Assembly: GCA_965220665.1 (NCBI GenBank)
Contig: CBDCQQ010000005.1
Span: forward strand, 1,984,001 to 2,048,000
Length of the DNA: 64,000 nucleotides
DNA from: JAJDZL01 sp965220665
Lineage (GTDB): Bacteria; Pseudomonadota; Gammaproteobacteria; Arenicellales; JAJDZL01
Direction of reading: 5' to 3'
Below are positions 7,502 through 16,548 of the stretch, piece after piece (position 1 is the stretch's first letter; each line of letters begins with the position of its first letter). The notes beneath the pieces are model-generated. The model saw only the letters and a list, made by a program, of their open reading frames with translations, was not told the DNA's origin and did no database searches. Position numbers and translations under genes: made by a program.

Positions 7502-9814
7502 ATGTTGATCCCGCAAAAAGTTATTCGCAAGACTGTTGTTGACAGTGGTCTTGTTGAAAATCCGATGCTTGCTTCCCACTTGCGATTTCATGCCATAGAT
7601 GACAAGCAGGTGTTCTTATTCTCAGAGGCTTTCACCACGTTGCTGCACGGCAACATCTATCCCTTGTTGCTGCCGTTGCTCGATGGTTCCCACTCGTGCA
7701 GGGAAATCGTCGTTTGTCTTGCTGACTGGCACGATGAATTAAGTGTGACATCCGTACTTGCGTCCTTAGCGTCTAAAGGATACATTCATTCCGCCGAACA
7801 TGGTATGGAAGACGGTTTAGCGGCATTCTGGACCTCTTTGGGAGTATCTCCCCGACTAGCTGAAGAACGAATGGCTGCCTTTTGTGTGTCGGTTACAGAC
7901 GACGCCGGAATTATTGCCCAACGACTGAGAACCATGGGCGTAAGCCTTTGCGAAGACGATGCCAAGCCGTCGCTCTCCATCATTGTCTGCAAGGATTATC
8001 TTGAACAACGACACGCCGAAGTAAACCGCATCCACATCGCATCCGGCATCCCCTGGTTGCTGGTCAAACCGGGCGGCCAGCAGCCTATGTTTGGTCCGGT
8101 ATTCCGACCTGCTGATAAAGGTCCATGCTGGTCCTGCCTTGCTTACCGCTTGCGCGGCCATCAGGAAGTTCACAATTTCCTGCGTAATCTGACCGCTGGC
8201 GATGTCGACCTTACGACTCGAATTAATTCTCCCAACCTTGATGCTGTGCTTGGATTTGTCGCTGTCGAAATTGTTAAGTGGGTAGTACTCGGTGAAGCAG
8301 CACCGATTCACAATCACGCGTTCACGATGGATGTCGCTGATCTATCGATCGAACGCCATCGAATCATGCGCCGGCCGCAGTGTTTCGAATGCGGTGACGA
8401 ATTACTTTACAACACTGATCGATCACCGGTGCCTTTGCGTCTGCAGCCGAGTCCTAAGGTCATAAGCAACAGCGGTGGTGTTCGTTCAGTTTCACCGGAG
8501 ACAACTCTCTCAAAATACCGACATCTGATTGGTCCTGTCGGAGGAGTTGTGACATGGTTAAAGCGAACCACCAGTGATTCTGATTCTTGGCTGAATGTAC
8601 ATTGGGCAGGAAGCAATCTTGCACTGAAGAACAGGTCCCTGAGTGTGTTGCGACTGAGTTTGCGAACCAAAAGCGCAGGTAAGGGAAGCACCTCCCGCCA
8701 GTCCGAAGCCAGTGCCCTTTGCGAAGCGCTAGAGCGTTATTGCGGAGCGTTCCACGGAGACGAAATTCGATGCAAAAAACGTTATTTGGATTTTGCCTCA
8801 TCCGACAGCGAACCAGATGCGATACACCCCAATGATGTTCAGCTTTTCAGCGAACTGCAGCTTGACGACGCCAATCGAATCAACGCAAGCGGCCACCCTT
8901 ATAACGTCGTTCCCCCACGGCTTGATCCAACGATCAAAGTAGACTGGTCGCCCGTGTGGTCGCTGACACGGGATCGACCCAAGTATCTTCCAACATCGCT
9001 TCTGTATTATGGCAAATCAGCAGACCATCGCGGGGTTACGGATTTCGTGGCAGATTCGAACGGCTGTGCTGCCGGGAACACGCTGGAAGAAGCAATCTTG
9101 CAAGGGTTCTTCGAGTTAGTCGAGCGCGACGCATTCGCAGTGTGGTGGTATAACCGCCTCAGCATGCCGGGCGTAGACCTGGAAAGTTTTGATGATCAAT
9201 ACCTGGCAGAAGCGAGCGGTTACTACCGAAGATTGAACCGCGACCTGTGCGTACTGGATATCACCAGCGATTTTGGAATTCCGACTTTTGTCGCGATCTC
9301 TCGCCGTACCGATAAAAAGCAAGAGGATATCATATACGGAGCCGGATCACACTTTGACCCGCTTATTGCGGCGTTTCGCGCAGTATGCGAACTGAATCAG
9401 TTTCTTAATTGGGTGCAGGGTACTGGCCCTGGTGGGGCCGGCTACCGAGTAGACGACCCACAATGCTTATGGTGGTGGCAGAATGCAACGCTCGAGAATC
9501 AACCCTATTTGGCACCCGCAGCCGAAACAGCAATGCGCCGCAGAACCAGTTACGATGTTCCGCAAACCACGGATTTACGCGATGACGTGGAAAAGTGCCG
9601 GGCGTTGGTTGAATCCAAGGGTATGGAATTTTTGGTATTGAACCAGACCCGCCCCGATATCGGTATGCCGGTGGTGCGCGTTATCGTGCCTGGTATGAGA
9701 CACTACTGGCAAAGGTTTGCGCCTGGCCGTCTGTTTGATGTGCCGGTGGAAATGGAATGGTGCGACACCCGACTGTGTGAAGCCGAGGTCAATCCAGCAC
9801 CAGTTATCGGTTGA
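7502..9814 (+). CDS. fused TOMM cyclodehydratase: E1-like leader-binding domain plus YcaO domain
   Basis: This 770-residue protein has the layout of fused C-D azoline synthetases. The N-terminal half resembles the Ocin-ThiF/E1-like leader-binding domain with a zinc-type cysteine tetrad (GPCWSCLAYRLRGH and RPQCFECGDE). The C-terminal half is an ATP-dependent YcaO domain (KGSTSRQSEASALCEALERY, EAILQGFFELVERDAFAVWW). It ends NPAPVIG, like the Pro-rich tails of active TOMM YcaO enzymes. Such enzymes phosphorylate the peptide backbone and cyclise Cys/Ser/Thr to azolines. The three terminal Cys of the precursor peptides in this locus are the obvious substrate. The first in-frame ATG (7502) is chosen; a longer frame would need a TTG at 7379. 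No separate cyclodehydratase partner is needed or seen. Confidence 0.93.
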   Translation: MLIPQKVIRKTVVDSGLVENPMLASHLRFHAIDDKQVFLFSEAFTTLLHGNIYPLLLPLLDGSHSCREIVVCLADWHDELSVTSVLASLASKGYIHSAEHGMEDGLAAFWTSLGVSPRLAEERMAAFCVSVTDDAGIIAQRLRTMGVSLCEDDAKPSLSIIVCKDYLEQRHAEVNRIHIASGIPWLLVKPGGQQPMFGPVFRPADKGPCWSCLAYRLRGHQEVHNFLRNLTAGDVDLTTRINSPNLDAVLGFVAVEIVKWVVLGEAAPIHNHAFTMDVADLSIERHRIMRRPQCFECGDELLYNTDRSPVPLRLQPSPKVISNSGGVRSVSPETTLSKYRHLIGPVGGVVTWLKRTTSDSDSWLNVHWAGSNLALKNRSLSVLRLSLRTKSAGKGSTSRQSEASALCEALERYCGAFHGDEIRCKKRYLDFASSDSEPDAIHPNDVQLFSELQLDDANRINASGHPYNVVPPRLDPTIKVDWSPVWSLTRDRPKYLPTSLLYYGKSADHRGVTDFVADSNGCAAGNTLEEAILQGFFELVERDAFAVWWYNRLSMPGVDLESFDDQYLAEASGYYRRLNRDLCVLDITSDFGIPTFVAISRRTDKKQEDIIYGAGSHFDPLIAAFRAVCELNQFLNWVQGTGPGGAGYRVDDPQCLWWWQNATLENQPYLAPAAETAMRRRTSYDVPQTTDLRDDVEKCRALVESKGMEFLVLNQTRPDIGMPVVRVIVPGMRHYWQRFAPGRLFDVPVEMEWCDTRLCEAEVNPAPVIG

Positions 9815-9914
9815 AATCAATCTGTATTTAAGTGAGATGTTGTCATTATTCAGCACTTGTGAAAAGAGTCGGCAAACAGCGAGTAACCTAAATTGAGTTT
9901 GATACGATTATGAG

Positions 9915-12301
9915 CTTTCATATGCCCACAGTTGACAACGGAGGATAAATATTAGAAAATATCGGCATGCAAATTGGAATGCGCCAATTCAGTGCCGGCA
10001 CTATCGAAGCGTTGATCAAGGAGTCGGAACGTCCATCGGTCAGCCTCGGAGATCTTGCGCGGTTATTATGCCGGTTAGACGACTGGCATGACAGCCAAAA
10101 CCGGCCGATGATCAGTTCGGCTCGCAAAACTGTGGTGAAGCTGGCTGACAAAGTGGGATTTGCATTGCCCGAGAAGCGGGCGGGGGTTCCGGAAACCCGG
10201 GTTTCCGCCTCTGCGCCTGAGGGGCTGGATTCATTGCAGCGGTCTCGTCTTCAGTTCAAGGACTTGGGCGACATTCGCGTTGCGGTGATTGACGGTTGCG
10301 AACAGCGCCGCAGCTGGGATGCGATGATGGAGAAGCATCATCCCAACGGATTCGGTCGTGCACCGGGTGCGCAGCTTCGCTACTGGATTGTTTCATCCGA
10401 ATATGGGATTGTTGGCGGGATAGGGTTTGCTGCCGCGAGCTGGCATCAAAAGGCGAGAGACGAATGGATTGGCTGGAGTCAGGATGCGCGGGTGTCGAAT
10501 TTGCAAAAAGTGATCTGCAACCAGCGGTTTTTGCTGATTCCGCGGGTTTATGGGCTGGCATCGGTGGCGCTGGAGCGGGTATCGAAGTGCGTTGCCAGTG
10601 ACTGGGAGCGTTGCCATAAGGTTCGTCCGTTATTGATGTATACGTATGTTGATGGGTGTTACCGGGGCAGCTGTTATGGGGCTGCCGGGTGGCACAAGTG
10701 TGATCGGTTCACCAGCGGTCATGCCCAGCGTCGTGCGCAGCCTGGGACGCCGAAAGCGATTTGGTTCAAGCCGCTGTCCGATGACTGGAAAGATCAGTTA
10801 TGCAGGGAGCAATACCGTGCGATCACAAAGCCGAAGGCGGTATATTTGGATGACAAGGCGCACTGGGCAGAGCGGGAGTATGCGCGCACGAGTCACAGTG
10901 ACGGTCGGGTGCGCGGGCGGATTATTGCGATGGGCAGGGCCTGGGTGGACCATCAGGGCAAGTCGATTGCTTCGATGTTTCCGAATCGTGCGGACCGCAA
11001 AGGTGCGTATCGGCTGTTGTCGAATGAACAGGTGAGGATGGAACATATATTAGAGCCGCACCAGGCGTCGCTGGCAGAGCGTTGTGAGGCAGAGTCAGTG
11101 GTGCTGGCGGTGCAGGACACGACGACGCTGAACTATCACGGACTTTCTGAGACGGAAGGTCTGGTCGGGATAGGCGGCCGCGGCAAGGGCGCCAGCGGGA
11201 TACTGGCGCATTTTGGGATTGCGGTCACTGAGACGGGACGCACGCTGGGTGTGTATGCGCTCAATGCTGGATTTCGCAGGACCGACAAAAAAGTTCTTGA
11301 ATCGGAAAAGGCAGACACCGATGAGAAAGAAAGCCGGCGCTGGATGGATGGGTTGCTGCGTGCGCGTGAGTTGTCTGATGCGTGCAGCAGCACCCGTGTG
11401 GTGACGGTGTGTGATCGGGAAGCGGATTTGTGGCCGTTATTGCGTGATGCGCAGGATCACGGCGATGGGCTGCTGGTTCGCTCGAATGCGGCGCGCAAGC
11501 GCAAGGTGATATTAGAAGACGGCAGCGCTGAGAAGCTGGATGCGCATATGAAAGGCCAGCCGGTGACAGCGCACAAGACGATTCGGATTGCGGCGTGCGG
11601 CGGCAGGCGCGCCCGCAAGGGGCGCAAGGCAAGGCTTGAGATCCGCGCCTGCGAGGTGACGCTGAGGGCGCCTGCGGCAGTGAAAGACAAAACCCCGGTG
11701 AAGATGCTTGCGCTAAGCGTGGATGAGATGGGTGTTTCACCGGATCAAAAGCCGCTGCACTGGCTGCTGCTGACGACCGAGGGTCAGGCCAGTGTCGACA
11801 ATGTTCACAAGATTGTCCGCTGGTATGAGAAGCGCTGGCATATTGAGACGTGGTTCAGTGTATTGAAAAACGGCTCAAAAATCGCCACGCGTCAGTTTGA
11901 CCATGCGGATGATCTGCGCAAGTGTCTGGTGTTTGATGCGGTGACTGCCTGTTACATTCATGATTTGAACTACATGGCGAGAAACAATCCGGATGTCAAG
12001 GCGCGCAATGCGGTTGGAAACGATCAGGTTGCGTGTCTCTATGAGTATCGTTATTACCGCGGCATCACGCGTGTGCGCTCGCCGCCGGGACACGACCCAA
12101 CCATCCGCCAGTTCGTCATCGATCTGGCGGGTGTTGCAGGGTTTGATTCAAGAAAAAGTCAGCCGCTGCCGGGAACTCGAAAATTATGGGAAGCCTACGA
12201 GATCTTTACACCGGCACTGGTTTATCACAGAGGAGTAAATGCAGAAAACAATTCAAAATGATTCGATCTTTATATGCGAGTCAACTGTGGGTAGATGAAA
12301 G
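9915..12301 (+). mobile_element. IS4/Tn5-type insertion sequence with DUF4338-fused transposase
   Basis: This is a 2387-bp element with imperfect terminal inverted repeats (left CTTTCATATGCCCACAGTTG, right end complementary to CTTTCATCTACCCACAGTTG). It is flanked by a 9-bp direct repeat GATTATGAG at 9906-9914 and 12302-12310, the target size expected for Tn5-like IS4 elements. The right-hand target copy contains the ATG of the next gene, so the IS sits exactly at a start codon, separating the YcaO gene from its downstream neighbours. Confidence 0.93.
9967..12261 (+). CDS. IS4/Tn5-type transposase with N-terminal DUF4338 (DruA-like) domain
   Basis: The 764-residue protein is a fusion. Residues ~1-300 resemble DUF4338, the domain of the Druantia protein DruA (RYWIVSSEYGIVGGIGFAAA; VICNQRFLLIPRVYGLASVA; YVDGCYRGSCYGAAGWHK). 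Residues ~310-764 are a Tn5-type DDE transposase: first Asp in VLAVQDTTTLNYHG, second in VVTVCDREADLW, and the YREK signature in WYEKRWHIETWFSVLKNGSK carrying the catalytic Glu. The DUF4338 portion may help DNA binding or target choice; its role is not established. The frame is intact within complete IS ends, so the element may be functional. Confidence 0.92.
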   Translation: MQIGMRQFSAGTIEALIKESERPSVSLGDLARLLCRLDDWHDSQNRPMISSARKTVVKLADKVGFALPEKRAGVPETRVSASAPEGLDSLQRSRLQFKDLGDIRVAVIDGCEQRRSWDAMMEKHHPNGFGRAPGAQLRYWIVSSEYGIVGGIGFAAASWHQKARDEWIGWSQDARVSNLQKVICNQRFLLIPRVYGLASVALERVSKCVASDWERCHKVRPLLMYTYVDGCYRGSCYGAAGWHKCDRFTSGHAQRRAQPGTPKAIWFKPLSDDWKDQLCREQYRAITKPKAVYLDDKAHWAEREYARTSHSDGRVRGRIIAMGRAWVDHQGKSIASMFPNRADRKGAYRLLSNEQVRMEHILEPHQASLAERCEAESVVLAVQDTTTLNYHGLSETEGLVGIGGRGKGASGILAHFGIAVTETGRTLGVYALNAGFRRTDKKVLESEKADTDEKESRRWMDGLLRARELSDACSSTRVVTVCDREADLWPLLRDAQDHGDGLLVRSNAARKRKVILEDGSAEKLDAHMKGQPVTAHKTIRIAACGGRRARKGRKARLEIRACEVTLRAPAAVKDKTPVKMLALSVDEMGVSPDQKPLHWLLLTTEGQASVDNVHKIVRWYEKRWHIETWFSVLKNGSKIATRQFDHADDLRKCLVFDAVTACYIHDLNYMARNNPDVKARNAVGNDQVACLYEYRYYRGITRVRSPPGHDPTIRQFVIDLAGVAGFDSRKSQPLPGTRKLWEAYEIFTPALVYHRGVNAENNSK

Positions 12302-12305
12302 GATT

Positions 12306-13418
12306 ATGAGAGAAGCCTGGAAGCAAACAGAGGAATGCCTCAGCTTGGTGGCAGGTTCCATGGGAGAACTGCTGACGATGATTCGACCACAAATCTCCAC
12401 CAGTCTGCTCAATGGCCCAGGTTGGAAGCGGTTGGTCCACCGCGCGCGCGAAATCCCGGCAACAATGGCGGCGTTTCCGTTTGGATTCGAAATGCCGTTA
12501 CAAGATCCTGAACCCAGATCTGATTTCGGTGTTTCGCTTGTAGGAAACAGCATGACAGCGAACTTTTTCCAGAATAAAGAATGCAGGCGTATTGCGAATC
12601 AATCGATGGCGGGTCTTGCATGGTTTTTGGATGAGACCGACCGCAAGGACTCGCTGTTGCGCAGCGTTGTCGGTAGAAAGATGCTGCTCGAGTATGACAT
12701 CAAGCTCGCCTCTAACGCTGAGCAACCGGATCCGGGAATATTCATCTATCCTGTCGATGACATTCTAGCAGGTGGGGGGCAACGATATTCTGAACTAAGC
12801 GCTGTTTATGACGCACTGGTATTTGCGAGCGGATGGGATTCGGACTCCGCTGAACGTCGCCAGTTTCAGCAACTGTACGAGAAGACACCATCGGACATCA
12901 TTGTCAAGGCTGTCGGTACATTCCCATCTCGTCAACGGTTAATCCGAACGACCGTGACAGGCTTCACCAAAGCCCAAGAAGTGGAAGCGTTTCTGAACCA
13001 GGTAGGCTGGCCTGGGTATTCCTCTGTAGTGAGTGATGTTGTTTCGTACTTCGATGACTGCAAAGCCTACGCCTATCTGGGAATCCATTTTGATGTAACC
13101 GCCAGCGGAATAGGACCTGCTCTGGGGCTGAGCTTTTTTGCTCAGGAAAAGGAATGGCTGAAGGATATCAAGTGCTGGACCCCAGTTATCGATGCCATTG
13201 GAGAACGGGGAGACGGAATACCTGAGAAATTGGCGGAACTGACCAGATGGGCGCAAGGAGGCACAACACTATTAACCAAATACCGCCCGATCATGCTCGT
13301 GCGCGGCATACATCACATCAAATTATCGATAACACAAGATAAGATCAAACAGGCAAAAGCCTATGTATTTTTTTTAATGATGACCGCGGTGACTAATCGA
13401 ACGACACCGTCACAATAG
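12306..13418 (+). CDS. hypothetical RiPP-cluster protein, paralogue A (unknown family)
   Basis: The protein has 370 residues and no recognised family, but is clearly homologous to paralogue B at 14792-15971. Shared features are an N-terminal ELL/GELF segment, IPATMAAFPFGF versus LPSTLAGFPLWLGF, a central GRKMLLEYDI/GGRLLLQYSI strand, YLGIHFDVTASGIGPALGLS versus RIGVQFDVSAAGVEPTLVLQ, and a C-terminal IHHIKLSI...AKAYVFFLMM versus LHHFTIAL...VSAFVFMLMA. The start is the ATG inside the right target duplication of the upstream IS; before insertion a stop codon lay in frame just upstream, so no longer version existed. Predicted soluble, without signal peptide. Its place between YcaO and oxygenase genes suggests a role in peptide modification. 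Expression now depends on read-through from, or a promoter in, the IS. Confidence 0.75.
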   Translation: MREAWKQTEECLSLVAGSMGELLTMIRPQISTSLLNGPGWKRLVHRAREIPATMAAFPFGFEMPLQDPEPRSDFGVSLVGNSMTANFFQNKECRRIANQSMAGLAWFLDETDRKDSLLRSVVGRKMLLEYDIKLASNAEQPDPGIFIYPVDDILAGGGQRYSELSAVYDALVFASGWDSDSAERRQFQQLYEKTPSDIIVKAVGTFPSRQRLIRTTVTGFTKAQEVEAFLNQVGWPGYSSVVSDVVSYFDDCKAYAYLGIHFDVTASGIGPALGLSFFAQEKEWLKDIKCWTPVIDAIGERGDGIPEKLAELTRWAQGGTTLLTKYRPIMLVRGIHHIKLSITQDKIKQAKAYVFFLMMTAVTNRTTPSQ

Positions 13419-13564
13419 ATGAACGGTTTTTATTCACTGTCGATCAGGGTGGTCAAAAATCCAGTACAGATTTCAACAGGATGGCAATTTTTCCAACACC
13501 TGACTTATCCGCTTGTTAACTCTCAGCACGTGCCGCGTAGCACAACCTCATTACGAATGGCGAA

Positions 13565-14779
13565 ATGGAGCGGCTAAAGATACCATCAATTTATCGCGAC
13601 GGATTCAGCAAGGCAGTCGACCTCAGTCCAGAGCGCGCCACAAGTTATGTTGAACATACTATTGTTGGTGATCCCATGGCCGATGCAGCCATTGAAGCTT
13701 TGGCACCACTGAATGTCCAACAAATTAATCGTTTCATGAACGCTTGCTTGGATCGCGAGGCGAAACCTTTGCAGGATACGCCGCACGCGCTTCGCGAATT
13801 CATAGAACCGCTCAGACATCCACCGGCATGGTTCGACCGTGAATTGATTCTTCCCGGTCGATACGCCTTCCACGAGCATCTGGACCTGTTTATTGTTGGA
13901 TTTATTGTTGTCATACTCCGGAATTTCGATAGTTTGATGAGCAGGGTGTTTTTCTTGACCGGACAACACACAACTCAGCAGGGTTTGCGACTGATACGGA
14001 ACAATATCAGATTTCTGACTGAAGCGCTGATGTTGCCCGCAAGTCTTGATCATGGCAACAATGGCTGGAAGTTTTCTATCCGTGTTCGGCTTGTGCATGC
14101 GCGCATCAGACGCCAACTGCGTAAGTCAGGCCAATGGAATGAAGAGACTTTCGGAGTTCCGATTAGTGCTGCCAATATGGCGCTTGCGTCTGCCAATTTT
14201 TCTGCTTCGATGATTCGTGATGTAGAACGGCTTGGGGCGAACCTGAACTGCGATGCACGTGTGGGTCTTATGCAGATCTGGCGCTACGTGTCATGGTTGA
14301 TGGGAACACCCGAGAACCTGCTGTATGAAGGTGACGAAAGCGAAACCGCTGCGTTATCGCGCATCGGGCATATATGCGAACCGCCGCCCGATGCAAAATC
14401 CGTCGTAATAACCAACGCAACGGTCAGGGCGATACCCGAGGTTGCTGAAATGACGGATCCAATCGGCAAGCAAACCATGGTGAATCACGGATACCGAGTC
14501 TGTCGTGCGATGCTGGGTAACGAACTCGCCGATGAGTTCAAATTTCCAAAACATCGCTGGATTGGCGTAACGCTGCCCGCGATGCGTTCCAAGTACCGGG
14601 TGCGCAAAACTTTGCGCCGGTTTGCTCCTAACCTGGTACGGATGTGGGCCGAGGATCAATTCCTACTGCTGCTCAACGCTGCATTGATCGAGAATTTTCG
14701 ACATGGCTTGCCAGAAGAATTAGCGTTGACGAAACACGATTTGGTTTACGCAAAGCCGAAGCGAGCCGTAAAACGGTAA
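13565..14779 (+). CDS. MpaB/DUF2236 family oxygenase
   Basis: The 404-residue protein matches the DUF2236 family (MpaB, rubber oxygenase Lcp). Visible features are PPAWFDRELILPGRYAFHEH, the Arg/His-rich helix IRVRLVHARIRR, then WNEETFGVPISAANMALASA and WRYVSWLMGTPENLL. Characterised members are heme-b-dependent dioxygenases or oxidases; the conserved histidine in the RVRLxHA segment is the expected heme-associated residue. An internal hydrophobic stretch near residues 105-120 is part of the fold. The gene lies between two paralogous proteins of unknown function in the RiPP locus, so a role in oxidising the modified peptide is likely but inferred. No strong ribosome binding site is seen before the ATG. 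Confidence 0.85.
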   Translation: MERLKIPSIYRDGFSKAVDLSPERATSYVEHTIVGDPMADAAIEALAPLNVQQINRFMNACLDREAKPLQDTPHALREFIEPLRHPPAWFDRELILPGRYAFHEHLDLFIVGFIVVILRNFDSLMSRVFFLTGQHTTQQGLRLIRNNIRFLTEALMLPASLDHGNNGWKFSIRVRLVHARIRRQLRKSGQWNEETFGVPISAANMALASANFSASMIRDVERLGANLNCDARVGLMQIWRYVSWLMGTPENLLYEGDESETAALSRIGHICEPPPDAKSVVITNATVRAIPEVAEMTDPIGKQTMVNHGYRVCRAMLGNELADEFKFPKHRWIGVTLPAMRSKYRVRKTLRRFAPNLVRMWAEDQFLLLLNAALIENFRHGLPEELALTKHDLVYAKPKRAVKR

Positions 14780-14791
14780 AAGTGCATTGTC

Positions 14792-15971
14792 ATGAACTTC
14801 GAGCTCGAGTGGGCGGCCAATGAGGCCCAGCTTGTTAAGGAATCTGACAGTTTGGGCGAATTGTTCGCGGGAATGGGGGGGGGGTTCACTGTCTCTGCTG
14901 CCGATCGATCGCTTAACCATGGATCGGCTTATCGAGCATACCCAAGATTTGCCATCAACACTAGCGGGCTTTCCACTTTGGTTGGGTTTTCCGATCGATG
15001 AGTCCAACCCGAATGTTCTGCTCAATGTTTCACTATTGAGTGGCACTCAGTCAGCCGAGATTTACAGGCACAAAGGCATGTCAAGCAAAGCAGACCCTTC
15101 GATGAAGTCTATCGCCTCACTCCTCAACGAGACCGGAGTCGAGGGTTCTAATCTTCAGCGTATATCAGGTGGTAGATTATTGCTGCAGTACAGCATTGAT
15201 CGAACGACACAGATAGATGGCGAACCTATGGTCTTTCTCTATCCCAATCGATCCACATTGACCGGCGGCCCTACAGATCAAGGTCTCGCCGACCTTCAGA
15301 TCGCATGCAAAGCGATGGCGTCCAATATGAACTGGAATCTGAATGGGACAGAATGGCGGTTAGCCGAAACGGCTTATCTGGCATTGCAGCCAGGTACGCG
15401 CGTTGGAGCAATGGGTATCTCACCGTCGACAGGAAGATCGCTGCAGTTATTGATGCTTGATTTCACCAAGTCAAGCGATGTAATGACATTTTTGAAACGT
15501 ATTGACTGGCCCGGGAATCGAAAGGCGGCAGGTTCTGTGCTGGAACGGCTCGAATCGCACGGTGAATTTTTAAAGATGCGGATCGGCGTTCAATTTGATG
15601 TCAGTGCAGCGGGTGTAGAACCAACACTGGTTCTGCAGATATTTTCAGCGGATACGATTTACGATAGCACTGGATGGTTCAAGGACAAAGCATGCTGGAC
15701 GCAATTCATTGAGAGTCTGCATAAGGAAGGCCTTGCTGTTGCTCAAAAGACGCTCGGAGGAGGGCTGACTGATTCATCTGCAGAAAAAATGCTTTTTGGT
15801 CGATCGGGACTGTTTCTGCTGATTCAGCGCCTTCACCATTTCACTATTGCGCTCAATGACAAAGGAGCAGTCAGTCAGGTAAGTGCATTTGTGTTTATGC
15901 TTATGGCTCGTTGGCCAAGTCTTGGCAATAATGCCAACTCAGCAACAAAACTCCGGCAATCTACTGATTAA
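14792..15971 (+). CDS. hypothetical RiPP-cluster protein, paralogue B, with frameshift at a G10 tract
   Basis: The N-terminus (MNFELEWAANEAQLVKESDS, followed by LGELFAGM) is read in one frame and the remainder (SLSLLPIDRLTMDRLIEHTQ onwards) in the +1 frame. The switch falls exactly at a run of ten G (14875-14884). With nine G the whole region reads as one 392-residue protein that aligns over its full length with paralogue A (12306-13418). Either the tract is a sequencing indel, or it is a slipped-strand switch that turns the gene off, or the gene has decayed. The product family is unknown; the context is the same as for paralogue A. It follows the MpaB-type gene after 12 bp. Confidence 0.75.
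14875..14884 (+). repeat. homopolymeric G10 tract causing a frameshift
   Basis: Ten consecutive G fall inside codons 29-31 of paralogue B. Long G runs are hypermutable by slipped-strand mispairing and are also error-prone in sequencing. One base fewer restores the frame that homology with paralogue A predicts. Confidence 0.9.
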
Positions 15972-16114
15972 ACAAGAATTTTTGCCGATAGATATTAACC
16001 CAAAATGTGATGTTGGAATACCGTTTAGCTAAGACTTGACCAAACGCTGCCGATTCCTGACTGGTCTGATTTGCAGTGAACAAGGAAAAATAAAATAAAA
16101 GATTCGCTAATTGC

Positions 16115-16158
16115 TATAATGCCCATACAAGTCCAAGTCATTAATGACTAAAGACTTG
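16115..16158 (+). promoter_or_regulatory. putative promoter and nested palindrome upstream of precursor 1
   Basis: A TATAAT hexamer (16115-16120) is followed by a nested inverted repeat. Its inner part is the perfect 14-bp palindrome AGTCATTAATGACT at 16136-16149, flanked by CAAGTC (16128-16133) and GACTTG (16153-16158). It lies 55-100 bp before the precursor ATG. It could be an operator or a 5' leader hairpin controlling the peptide separately from the upstream enzymes. A good -35 box is not visible. Confidence 0.5.
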
Positions 16159-16213
16159 CATATTGAATTCAAAATAAATCAACAAGGATTGTTAGAATAT
16201 AAAAGGTGACAAA

Positions 16214-16489
16214 ATGGATTGGCAAGTTTTAGCGGAAACGCCGTTGCAGTCGGCGGAAGATGTCAGGCGTCAGGTTATTGACAAAGCGATTAGCGATAGC
16301 GAGTTTCGAAATCTGTTGGTTTCGAATCCCAAGGATGCAATTTCTCAGGAATTGGGAGTTGAATTGCCTGATGAGATTCAGGTGGTTGTCCACGAGAATG
16401 ATGCGCAGACTTTCCACTTGTCCTTACCGGTAACGGATATAAGCGAAGAGCAGCTTGAAGCGATCGCTGCAGGTCGTTGCTGCTGCTGA
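16214..16489 (+). CDS. NHLP-type RiPP precursor peptide 1 with RCCC C-terminus
   Basis: The 91-residue peptide has a nitrile-hydratase-alpha-like leader (SDSEFRNLLVSNPKDAISQE, VELPDEIQVVVHENDAQTFH, LSLPVTDISEEQLEAIAAG) and ends in Arg-Cys-Cys-Cys. Leaders of this class are bound by the E1-like domain of the cyclodehydratase and removed by C39-peptidase ABC transporters after a small-residue pair, here probably the AAG before RCCC. The predicted core is therefore only about four residues, unusually short. The start is supported by an AAGGTGA ribosome binding site. The second precursor at 36871-37146 differs at many leader positions but has the identical AIAAGRCCC end. The product may be a tri-azoline attached to Arg; this is inference. 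Confidence 0.93.
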   Translation: MDWQVLAETPLQSAEDVRRQVIDKAISDSEFRNLLVSNPKDAISQELGVELPDEIQVVVHENDAQTFHLSLPVTDISEEQLEAIAAGRCCC

Positions 16490-16501
16490 TTTTGCTGAAT
16501 T

Positions 16502-16541
16502 TCGACTATCTCAAGCGCTAACCAGTATTTGAGGCAGTCGA
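16502..16541 (+). terminator. hairpin downstream of precursor 1
   Basis: The arms TCGACTATCTCAA and TTGAGGCAGTCGA pair with a two-base internal mismatch around a 14-base loop, starting 12 bases after the precursor stop codon. There is no U run after it, so it may be a processing or attenuation hairpin between the highly expressed precursor and the downstream hydroxylase, not a classical terminator. Confidence 0.45.
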
Positions 16542-16548
16542 GAATAGG

